Source of the DNA: Bacteroidales bacterium UBA6346
Lineage (GTDB): Bacteria > Bacteroidota > Bacteroidia > Bacteroidales > UBA932
Direction of reading: 5' to 3'
DNA: 7,756 nucleotides
Assembly: GCA_002438905.1 (NCBI GenBank)
Contig: DJSA01000006.1
Span: forward strand, 1-7,756
Below are positions 1 through 5,736 of this stretch, one piece after another. Every line of letters starts with the position of its first letter. The first letter of the stretch is position 1. The position numbers and the translations under genes are program-made. The notes beneath the pieces are model-generated. The model worked only from the letters and a program-made list of their open reading frames with translations. It did no database searches and was not told where the DNA came from.

Positions 1-21
1 TGTCTTGATAGTCTCTTCCAT
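1..21 (-). CDS. 5' end of an unidentified divergent gene (partial)
   Basis: On the reverse strand an ATG at 21-19 opens a frame reading MEETIKT to the window edge with no stop. It follows an AT-rich stretch (ATATATAAA just before the ATG), as is usual for starts in Bacteroidota. A perfect TAnnTTTG element lies about 100 bases upstream on the same strand (129-122). Seven codons are far too few to assign a product. The evidence for a real gene is only the combination of start codon, A-rich leader and promoter-like element. It would be transcribed away from yicC. Confidence 0.35.
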
Positions 22-121
22 TTTATATATCAATAAATTACATTCGTTAAGCAAAAGCACCGCAAACAACCGCCAGCCAAAATGGCAATGGATTGTTCGG
101 CATATATCGGAAAATAAACTG

Positions 122-129
122 CAAATATA
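122..129 (-). promoter_or_regulatory. Candidate -7 element for the divergent left-hand gene
   Basis: Read on the reverse strand this is TATATTTG, an exact match to the Bacteroidota -7 consensus TAnnTTTG. No TTTG lies at the expected 19-21-base spacing upstream (around 149-152), so the -33 half is missing. Chance occurrence in AT-rich DNA is possible. Confidence 0.35.
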
Positions 130-141
130 GGAGAAATTTAG

Positions 142-149
142 TATTTTTG
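142..149 (+). promoter_or_regulatory. Candidate -7 element of the yicC promoter
   Basis: TATTTTTG matches the Bacteroidota -7 consensus TAnnTTTG exactly. Transcription would start near 156 and give yicC a leader of roughly 70 bases. No TTTG is found 19-21 bases upstream (around 119-122), so only half of the promoter is recognisable. It lies 12 bases from the oppositely oriented element at 122-129. Confidence 0.5.
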
Positions 150-160
150 CGCTGATTTTC

Positions 161-198
161 GGGGATTTCATGATATGCTCGGCATGTTCATATTCCCC
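161..198 (+). other. Possible stem-loop in the yicC leader
   Basis: GGGGA (161-165) can pair with TCCCC (194-198). Inside, GATATGC (172-178) can pair with GCATGTT (182-188) using two G-U pairs around a TCG loop. An internal loop separates the two helices. The structure would lie in the untranslated leader between the -7 element and the yicC ATG. It has no poly-T tail, so it is not a terminator. Its function is unknown and it could be fortuitous. Confidence 0.25.
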
Positions 199-223
199 AT
201 TTACAAACACATAAACATTCTAT

Positions 224-1114
224 ATGACGTCAGTTCAGTCAATGACAGGCTACGGAAAGGCGGAGCTTGTGACGGAAAAGGGAAAGATTGTCGTGGAAAT
301 AAGGGCAGTCAACGGAAAGACAGCAGACATCGGGATAAAGTCCCAATTGCTTCCTCGCGACAAAGAAATGTCTGTGCGTCAATATCTTGCAAAAGAACTG
401 CAGCGAGGTTCCATCGACTTCTTCATGAACTTTGAGCCAAACGCGGCAGACGCGGCAAAGGAAATCAACGAAGAGGCGTTGCTCGGATATCTCAAGCAGA
501 TCAAAGATATAAGGACCGGCCTCTGTGAAGACGCTCGCGGAATTTTCGACACATTCACTCCAACGCTGCTCAGGATGCAGGATGTCATCGGGCAGGCGAA
601 GCGTCAGGAAATCGTGAACGAAGAAAATTGGGAAGCAGTTTTCGGGACAATCAGGAACGCGGTGGGGGCTCTCAAGGAGTTCAGGTTACGCGAGGGTGAA
701 ATTCTCCGGCGCGACGTGACGGACAAGGTCGGGAAGATACTTGAGTGCTCACATGAGATAGAGAAGTTTGAGCAGGAGCGCATCGCCCAGATACGAGAAA
801 AAATTTTAAGCCGCTTCGAAGAACTCAAGCTTGAGGTTGATCAGACCCGGCTTGAGCAGGAGATGATTTTTTACATAGAAAAACTCGACATCAACGAAGA
901 GCGCGTACGACTGCGCCAGCATTGCGCATACTATCTGGAAACGCTTGAGAACGAGCCGTATCCGGGACGCAAGCTCGGCTTCATCGCTCAGGAGATGGGA
1001 CGTGAGATCAACACGACCGGATCCAAGTCCAACAACCACGAGATGCAGAAGTATGTCGTGAAGATGAAGGATGAACTGGAGAAGATTAAAGAACAGTCAC
1101 TTAACATATTGTAG
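224..1114 (+). CDS. yicC: YicC/YloC-family endoribonuclease
   Basis: This 296-residue protein has both halves of the YicC family. The N-terminal part opens with the near-invariant SMTGYGKA (residues 6-13) and runs to about residue 155. The C-terminal part (DUF1732) ends with the hallmark EMGREINTTGSK from about residue 257, followed by a charged, probably helical tail. E. coli YicC, about 287 residues, is reported to be an endoribonuclease linked to small-RNA turnover; that role is carried over by family. The start at 224 puts a normal short lead before SMTGYGKA; the ATG at 242 would leave MTGYGKA and is less likely. In many bacteria gmk (guanylate kinase) follows yicC, but here a PerM-like gene follows after 62 bases. 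No terminator is visible between them, so co-transcription is possible. Confidence 0.93.
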   Translation: MTSVQSMTGYGKAELVTEKGKIVVEIRAVNGKTADIGIKSQLLPRDKEMSVRQYLAKELQRGSIDFFMNFEPNAADAAKEINEEALLGYLKQIKDIRTGLCEDARGIFDTFTPTLLRMQDVIGQAKRQEIVNEENWEAVFGTIRNAVGALKEFRLREGEILRRDVTDKVGKILECSHEIEKFEQERIAQIREKILSRFEELKLEVDQTRLEQEMIFYIEKLDINEERVRLRQHCAYYLETLENEPYPGRKLGFIAQEMGREINTTGSKSNNHEMQKYVVKMKDELEKIKEQSLNIL

Positions 1115-1176
1115 ACCTGCGCAGTGGATTCTAGGCATCGTCAGAAAAAATAATGGGCGGATAACAAACAAAGGAT

Positions 1177-2391
1177 ATGGCAGACAAGGATCTTAGGGAC
1201 ATGACACCATCGGCTGAGTATCGGGAGAGGCTTGCCCGCTATATTCTCATTGCGTTCGGGATTGCCCTCGCGGGTGGTGTATGCTGGTATTTCAGCAGCG
1301 TGTTGGTCTATCTCCTGCTTGCAGGAGTGGTGTCGCTCGTGGCACGCCCGATAATGAAAGCGCTCGGAAGAATCCGGGTGAAGGGAAAGCAGATGCCGGG
1401 ATGGGTCGCGGCAGCGCTCACAATCATCGTGCTCCTGGCCATTTTCCTTGCTCTGATTCTCGGGGTCACGCCGCTTCTGACAAATGTCGTGAACGAGGTT
1501 TCGGCAGCGTACAGCGGTAACATTCAAGGTATTGCCGGTCCACTGAGGGACCTCAACAGATGGATGATTGACACGTTCCCTTCTCTCGGGAGTGACTTCC
1601 GGATAGAGATTGTCGTCCTCCACGAACTTCAGAAGGCATTTGACATATCCATATTCTCCAGCATAATCGGCTCCGTGGCATCGTTCCTCGCGAACTTCGG
1701 CATAGGACTGTTCTCGGTGATCTTCATCGCATTCTTCTTCATCCGCGATGAAAGCCTATTCACGAGAATCATCGCATCCATGACGCCGGACAGGATTGCC
1801 GGCAGGGTTCAGGAATCAATCGGAGACGTGGAGTACCTGCTCAGCCGCTATTTCGTGGGGATTCTCATCGAGATGGCGGGAGTAGCGCTGCTTGATTTTC
1901 TCGGACTCGCCCTCATCGCGAGGCTGCCCTGGGGTTCGGCGCTCGGAATAGCTTTCCTTGCCGGGCTGCTGAACGTGATTCCGTACGTCGGTCCGCTTAT
2001 CGGCACATGCCTCGGCACAATCATGGGACTGATACTCAAGTACTGCGGAACAGGAATGGTGGGGCTGGACGTGCCATTCTGGGCCTTCGCGCTGATTCTG
2101 ATAGTGATCATGTGCTGCACGCAGCTCGTCGACAATTTCATCTACCAGCCGGTCATCTACTCCAACAGCATCATGGCCAGCCCGCTTGAAATTTTCATAG
2201 TGCTGCTCATGGCCGCGACGCTCGGTGGTGTGTTCGGAATGCTTGTCGCCATCCCGTGCTACACTGTGTTGAGGGTCATTGCTGGGCGCTTTTTCCGCAA
2301 TGTCAAGCCAATCAGAATGCTGATTCCGGAAGACAGAATCTCTCGGAGCGAGGAAAGCGGAAAGAAGAGACGAATTTTCAGACACCACTGA
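1177..2391 (+). CDS. AI-2E/PerM family integral membrane protein
   Basis: The protein has 404 residues and the hydrophobic pattern of the PerM/AI-2E transporter family (PF01594). Membrane segments fall at about 20-60 (two), 73-100, 160-193, 224-290 (several), 301-322 and 335-370. The family signature NVIPYVGPLIG lies at 266-276. A second conserved stretch, SPLEIFIVLLMAATLGG followed by GMLVAIP, lies near 336-361. The tail after about 372 is basic and cytoplasmic-like, ending RRIFRHH. Members include the AI-2 exporter TqsA and several ion antiporters, so the substrate cannot be read from sequence. The ATG at 1177 follows AAAGGAT, a possible weak ribosome-binding site, and precedes a short polar N-terminus before the first membrane helix. 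It lies downstream of yicC in the same direction and upstream of the SemiSWEET gene with a 46-base gap. Confidence 0.88.
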   Translation: MADKDLRDMTPSAEYRERLARYILIAFGIALAGGVCWYFSSVLVYLLLAGVVSLVARPIMKALGRIRVKGKQMPGWVAAALTIIVLLAIFLALILGVTPLLTNVVNEVSAAYSGNIQGIAGPLRDLNRWMIDTFPSLGSDFRIEIVVLHELQKAFDISIFSSIIGSVASFLANFGIGLFSVIFIAFFFIRDESLFTRIIASMTPDRIAGRVQESIGDVEYLLSRYFVGILIEMAGVALLDFLGLALIARLPWGSALGIAFLAGLLNVIPYVGPLIGTCLGTIMGLILKYCGTGMVGLDVPFWAFALILIVIMCCTQLVDNFIYQPVIYSNSIMASPLEIFIVLLMAATLGGVFGMLVAIPCYTVLRVIAGRFFRNVKPIRMLIPEDRISRSEESGKKRRIFRHH

Positions 2392-2437
2392 TTACGGAAA
2401 TTCTATTCCCGAAACACTATTATAATTTTTTGATGGC

Positions 2438-2713
2438 ATGACACATAACATAACAGAAATCATCGGCTCACTCGCCACACTGACCCTGCTGCTGGGCTAC
2501 CTGCCGCAGACGATTCACACGATACGCACTCGCAAGACGGACGACATCGCGCTCGGGACATTCCTGCTTCTCGGCATTGGCTCCGTGCTTTTCTGCGTCT
2601 ACGGAGTACTGCTCGGCAGCTGGCAGATTGCCTCGGCCAACGGAATCACGGCAGTGCTGAGCGCGATTATCTTCGGAATCAAGATGTATAACGACCATTT
2701 TCGTAAGAAATGA
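2438..2713 (+). CDS. SemiSWEET-type sugar transporter (PQ-loop/MtN3 family)
   Basis: This is a 91-residue protein with three predicted membrane helices (about 6-26, 40-59, 65-84), the size and layout of bacterial SemiSWEETs, which work as dimers and carry sugars by facilitated diffusion. The PQ motif is at residues 23-24 in LGYLPQ, followed by the usual basic/polar loop (RTRKTDDI). The third helix contains the pocket Asn (N68, in ASANGIT), equivalent to N64 of the Leptospira protein. The pocket Trp of that protein (W48, in VLWFVYG) corresponds here to F52 in VLFCVYG, which may change substrate range; this comparison is from memory. The ATG at 2438 is preceded by an AT-rich stretch. The sequence does not show which sugar is carried. 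A strong hairpin follows just after the stop codon. Confidence 0.88.
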   Translation: MTHNITEIIGSLATLTLLLGYLPQTIHTIRTRKTDDIALGTFLLLGIGSVLFCVYGVLLGSWQIASANGITAVLSAIIFGIKMYNDHFRKK

Positions 2714-2719
2714 TTTTGC

Positions 2720-2746
2720 GGAGGGCGGCGCGATGCGCTGCCCTCC
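2720..2746 (+). terminator. Strong GC-rich stem-loop between the SemiSWEET gene and guaB
   Basis: GGAGGGC (2720-2726) pairs with GCCCTCC (2740-2746). A G-T wobble (2727/2739) and GCGC/GCGC (2728-2731 with 2735-2738) continue the stem, giving 12 uninterrupted pairs around a GAT loop. It begins six bases after the transporter stop and ends 33 bases before the guaB ATG. There is no T-run after it, so it is not a classical intrinsic terminator. It may protect the upstream mRNA end, reduce read-through into guaB, or act in the guaB leader. The structure itself is certain from sequence; its role is inferred. Confidence 0.6.
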
Positions 2747-2779
2747 AACTCTATATAACATACTAAAAACTATACTTTT

Positions 2780-3913
2780 ATGTCATTTGCGGAAGAAAGA
2801 ATCAACTCAACAGCGCTCACTTTTGATGACGTCCTGCTTGTGCCCGCCTACTCTGAGGTTCTGCCCCGGGAGGTCAGCACAAAATCCCGTTTTACACGGA
2901 ACATCAGCCTCAACATCCCCATCGTCTCTGCGGCGATGGACACGGTCTCCGAATCTGCTATGGCAATCATGCTCGCAAGAAAGGGTGGTATTAGCGTGGT
3001 GCACAAGAATATGAGCATCGAGGCGCAGGCTGGGGAAATTCGGAAAGTGAAGGAATATCACGTTGATACAGACAAGATTCCGTGCCTTGATGAGAAAGGA
3101 CGCCTCCTCGTGGCCGCCGGCGTCGGCATCACAACAGATGTACTTGATAGGGTGGAGGCCCTCGTCAAGGCTGGCGTGGACGCAGTCGTGCTTGATTCGG
3201 CTCACGGAGACTCACTAGGAGTTGTGGAAGCACTGAGGAAAATCAAGGCAGCCTACCCTAAACTTGACACTGTGGTAGGTAACATCGCAACGGCAGAGGC
3301 CGCCATACGCCTGATTGACGCCGGGGCTGACTCTCTGAAGGTCGGTATAGGGCCGGGGTCCATCTGCACGACGCGAATCATTGCGGGAGTTGGAGTGCCG
3401 CAGATTTCAGCGATATATGACGTGGCAAAGGCTGCCGAGGGCTCCGGTGTTCCGGTGATTGCAGACGGCGGGCTCCGCTATTCCGGAGACATCGTGAAGG
3501 CGCTTGCGGCCGGCGGAGACTGCGTGATGATAGGCTCAATGTTCGCCGGAACGGACGAGGCTCCTGGAGAGGTGTTTGAAGAAGGCGGACGCAAGTTCAA
3601 GTCCTACAGGGGTATGGGTTCTGTGGACGCGATGAAGGCAGGCTCACGCGACCGCTATTTCCAGGATGGTGAGGACAGCACGAAGAAGTTGGTTCCAGAG
3701 GGTGTCGTTGCCCGTGTGCCTTACAAGGGCAGCGTCGGTGACATCATCTATCAGCTCATAGGAGGCATACGTTCGGGCATGGGCTACTGCGGGGCAGCCG
3801 ACATCAATGCCCTGCACTCCGCACGCTTTGTCCGCATCACAGCAAATGGTCTCGTAGAAAATCATCCTCACGACATCACCATCACCGGAAATACCCCAAA
3901 TTATCATAAATAA
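2780..3913 (+). CDS. guaB: IMP dehydrogenase lacking the CBS (Bateman) module
   Basis: The enzyme oxidises IMP to XMP with NAD+, the committed step of GMP synthesis in the cytoplasm. The catalytic core is intact. The N-terminus has LTFDDVLLVPAYSEVLPREV (residues 13-32) and the barrel has SAAMDTVSE (50-58). The active-site loop is GIGPGSICTTR with catalytic Cys196. The flap carries Arg292-Tyr293 in SRDRYFQ, and the end is HDITITGNTPNYHK. The protein has 377 residues against about 490 for typical GuaB. The missing part is exactly the tandem CBS domains: after RKVKEYH (88-94) a short linker leads directly to CLDEKGRLLVAAGVG (102-116), which normally follows the CBS pair. The frame is continuous across the join. 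CBS-less IMP dehydrogenases are known in Borrelia and Cryptosporidium and are active, so this one should be catalytic but without adenine/guanine-nucleotide control through that module. guaA starts just downstream. Confidence 0.95.
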   Translation: MSFAEERINSTALTFDDVLLVPAYSEVLPREVSTKSRFTRNISLNIPIVSAAMDTVSESAMAIMLARKGGISVVHKNMSIEAQAGEIRKVKEYHVDTDKIPCLDEKGRLLVAAGVGITTDVLDRVEALVKAGVDAVVLDSAHGDSLGVVEALRKIKAAYPKLDTVVGNIATAEAAIRLIDAGADSLKVGIGPGSICTTRIIAGVGVPQISAIYDVAKAAEGSGVPVIADGGLRYSGDIVKALAAGGDCVMIGSMFAGTDEAPGEVFEEGGRKFKSYRGMGSVDAMKAGSRDRYFQDGEDSTKKLVPEGVVARVPYKGSVGDIIYQLIGGIRSGMGYCGAADINALHSARFVRITANGLVENHPHDITITGNTPNYHK

Positions 3914-3939
3914 CAGAAATGGGTATAGACAAAAAACAT

Positions 3940-5529
3940 ATGACAGAAAAGATAATAATAGTTGATTTCGGATCGCAATATACGCAGTTGATTGCCCGCA
4001 GAATCCGAGAGATGCAGGTTTATTGTGAAATTGTTCCGTATAATAAGTTCAGGCAGGATGACACGGCAGATGATGCATCCGGACATCACGGAACAGCATC
4101 CGTGGGACACTCCCCTTTCGGACCTGAGGTCAAAGGCATCGTCCTCAGCGGAAGTCCATGCTCAGTAAGGCAGGAAAATGCACCAAAAGTGAACTTGGAC
4201 GGCATTAAGGGAAGACTTCCTCTGCTCGGAGTCTGCTACGGAGCTCAATATCTTGCACAGTTCTTCGGCGGCAGCGTTGAGAAATCCCCAACCCGTGAAT
4301 ATGGCCGCGCAATGATGAATGTGCGCGATGCCTCCGACCCGCTTATGGAAGGCCTCAGTGCAAGTTCCCAGGTCTGGATGTCCCACGGTGACACGATAAC
4401 TTCAATACCTCCGGCCTATCATATCATCGCCTCAACCGAAGACGTGAACATCGCCGCCTTCCGCATCACCGGAGAGCAGACATGGGGGCTCCAGTTCCAC
4501 CCGGAGGTCTATCACAGCACCGAAGGAACGCAGCTCCTGCGCAACTTCGTGCTCGGCGTCTGCGGCTGCTCAGGAAACTGGACCAGCGAGGGCTTCATCG
4601 AGCAGACAGTCCGCGAACTAAAGGAAAAGCTCGGAGACGACAAGGTCGTGCTCGGACTTTCCGGCGGTGTGGATTCTTCCGTAGCTGCAGTGCTCCTGCA
4701 CCGCGCCATAGGCAATAATCTCCACTGCATATTTGTCGATTCCGGTCTGATGAGAAAGAACGAGGCCACCGAAGTCCTTGAGTCCTACAAGGGTATGGGT
4801 CTGAATGTCAGAGGGATTGACGCTGCGGAGAGGTTTCTCGGCGACCTGCAGGGAGTAACCGACCCCGAGACTAAAAGAAAGATTATCGGCAGAGACTTCA
4901 TCGAGGTCTTCAATGCGGCCGCCGGCGAAATCAAGGACGTGAAGTGGCTCGGACAGGGCACGATTTACCCAGATGTGGTAGAATCAGCACAAGTGAACGG
5001 AACCGCTGTCGTAATCAAGTCCCATCACAACGTCGGAGGTCTTCCGGAAAAGATGAACCTGAAGATTGTGGAGCCGCTGCGCCTCCTGTTCAAGGACGAG
5101 GTCCGCAGGGTCGGCCGTCAGCTGGGCATCAGCGACAAACTGATTGGACGCCACCCGTTCCCCGGCCCGGGGCTCGGCATCCGCATCATAGGCGAGGTCA
5201 CCCCGGAGAAAGTACATATCCTCCAGGAAGTTGACAGCATCTACATCAGTATTCTGCGGGAGGAAGGTCTCTACGACAAAATCTGGCAGGCCGGAGCCAT
5301 CCTCCTCCCGGTTCAAAGTGTCGGTGTTATGGGGGACGAACGCACCTATGAAAGTTGCGTGGCGCTCCGCGCCGTTACCTCAGTCGACGGAATGACCGCC
5401 GACTGGGCGCACATCCCCTACGAGGTGCTGGCACGGCTCTCCAACGAGATAATAAACAAGGTAAAGGGGGTCAACCGAGTGGTGTATGACATTTCATCGA
5501 AACCGCCTGCAACCATCGAGTGGGAGTAG
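3940..5529 (+). CDS. guaA: GMP synthase (glutamine-hydrolysing)
   Basis: The enzyme converts XMP to GMP using ATP and glutamine. Numbered from the ATG at 3940 (529 residues), the N-terminal class I amidotransferase has its nucleophile Cys99 in GVCYGAQ and the His187/Glu189 pair in GLQFHPEV. The ATP-pyrophosphatase P-loop SGGVDSS is at 241-247. The C-terminal dimerisation domain ends KPPATIEWE, the normal family end. An in-frame ATG at 3919 would add MGIDKKH and lie only five bases after the guaB stop. I prefer 3940 because MTEKIIIVDFGSQ matches where homologues begin and an A-rich run precedes it. Residues about 38-62 form a hydrophilic segment between PYNKF and VKGIVLSGSP, roughly 20 residues longer than in Bacteroides GuaA as I recall it and lying away from the catalytic motifs. 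It is very probably transcribed with guaB. Confidence 0.96.
   Translation: MTEKIIIVDFGSQYTQLIARRIREMQVYCEIVPYNKFRQDDTADDASGHHGTASVGHSPFGPEVKGIVLSGSPCSVRQENAPKVNLDGIKGRLPLLGVCYGAQYLAQFFGGSVEKSPTREYGRAMMNVRDASDPLMEGLSASSQVWMSHGDTITSIPPAYHIIASTEDVNIAAFRITGEQTWGLQFHPEVYHSTEGTQLLRNFVLGVCGCSGNWTSEGFIEQTVRELKEKLGDDKVVLGLSGGVDSSVAAVLLHRAIGNNLHCIFVDSGLMRKNEATEVLESYKGMGLNVRGIDAAERFLGDLQGVTDPETKRKIIGRDFIEVFNAAAGEIKDVKWLGQGTIYPDVVESAQVNGTAVVIKSHHNVGGLPEKMNLKIVEPLRLLFKDEVRRVGRQLGISDKLIGRHPFPGPGLGIRIIGEVTPEKVHILQEVDSIYISILREEGLYDKIWQAGAILLPVQSVGVMGDERTYESCVALRAVTSVDGMTADWAHIPYEVLARLSNEIINKVKGVNRVVYDISSKPPATIEWE
4075..4116 (+). repeat. Degenerate 21-bp direct repeat inside guaA
   Basis: GCATCC at 4075 recurs at 4096, exactly 21 bases (seven codons) later. 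The following bases are partly alike (GGACATCACGG against GTGGGACAC). The encoded heptads ASGHHGT and ASVGHSP share A, S and a displaced G-H pair. This fits an in-frame tandem duplication that has since diverged, and it lies within the extra segment of the glutaminase domain. The copies are degenerate, so chance cannot be excluded. Confidence 0.35.
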
Positions 5530-5531
5530 TG

Positions 5532-5544
5532 GGGCGGGACGCCC
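5532..5544 (+). other. Small GC hairpin directly after guaA
   Basis: GGGCG (5532-5536) and CGCCC (5540-5544) form a five-pair stem with a GGA loop, two bases after the guaA stop codon. No T-run follows. It may stabilise the 3' end of the guaBA transcript; the likely terminator lies about 60 bases further on. Confidence 0.3.
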
Positions 5545-5602
5545 TTCCAGATGTTTCCTTAAGTTGGGTACCAGGCATCTCCTTATTTGAGAATAAAACA
5601 AC

Positions 5603-5637
5603 AAAACGGACATCGATTTTTTCGGTGCCCGTTTTTT
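5603..5637 (+). terminator. Rho-independent-type terminator of the guaBA block
   Basis: AAAACGGACATCG (5603-5615) pairs with CGGTGCCCGTTTT (5623-5635), with one A-C mismatch and one T-G wobble, around an ATTTTTT loop. The right arm runs into TTTTTT (5632-5637). It lies 74 bases after guaA and ahead of the hsdM promoter, so it separates the housekeeping block from the restriction-modification gene. A looser T-rich run on the opposite strand means it could also work in reverse. Confidence 0.75.
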
Positions 5638-5681
5638 GAAGGTTTCCAAATGGTCATAACCTTCTTATAAAAGCTTAAGGT

Positions 5682-5712
5682 TTTGTCTGTTCGGTGATTT
5701 TTTATACCTTTG
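5682..5712 (+). promoter_or_regulatory. Bacteroidota-type promoter for hsdM (-33 and -7)
   Basis: TTTG at 5682-5685 and TACCTTTG at 5705-5712 are separated by 19 bases. This fits the phylum consensus TTTG, 19-21 bases, TAnnTTTG without a mismatch. Transcription would start near 5719, giving a short leader of under 20 bases before the ATG at 5737. It is the best promoter in the window. It also settles the hsdM start, because the upstream in-frame TTG at 5710 lies inside the -7 element. Confidence 0.8.
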
Positions 5713-5736
5713 CTTCTAAGCAAGAAAGCCAACATC

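Noticed and set aside
175..435. Forward frame of 86 codons beginning MLGMFIF
   Set aside because: It overlaps the leader and first part of yicC in another frame, turns into Lys/Arg/Ser-rich low-quality sequence, and has no family features.
1141..1623. Reverse frame of 160 codons opposite the PerM-family gene
   Set aside because: Its composition (many His, Glu, Arg, Cys) is typical of the antisense of a membrane-protein gene. The forward frame carries clear family motifs.
1816..2388. Reverse frame of 190 codons opposite the PerM-family gene
   Set aside because: It is an antisense shadow: charged, without motifs, and fully inside a well-supported forward gene.
2773..2780. TACTTTTA as a -7 promoter element for guaB
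   Set aside because: It lacks the final G, has no -33 partner, and would place the transcription start after the guaB ATG.
5710..5736. Upstream TTG start extending hsdM by nine codons
   Set aside because: The TTG is part of the -7 element TACCTTTG and would lie before the transcription start. The ATG at 5737 is the first usable start.
5530..5736. Search of the guaA-hsdM gap for an RNA gene or riboswitch
   Set aside because: Apart from the small hairpin, the terminator and the hsdM promoter listed above, I see no purine-riboswitch-like or other known RNA structure.
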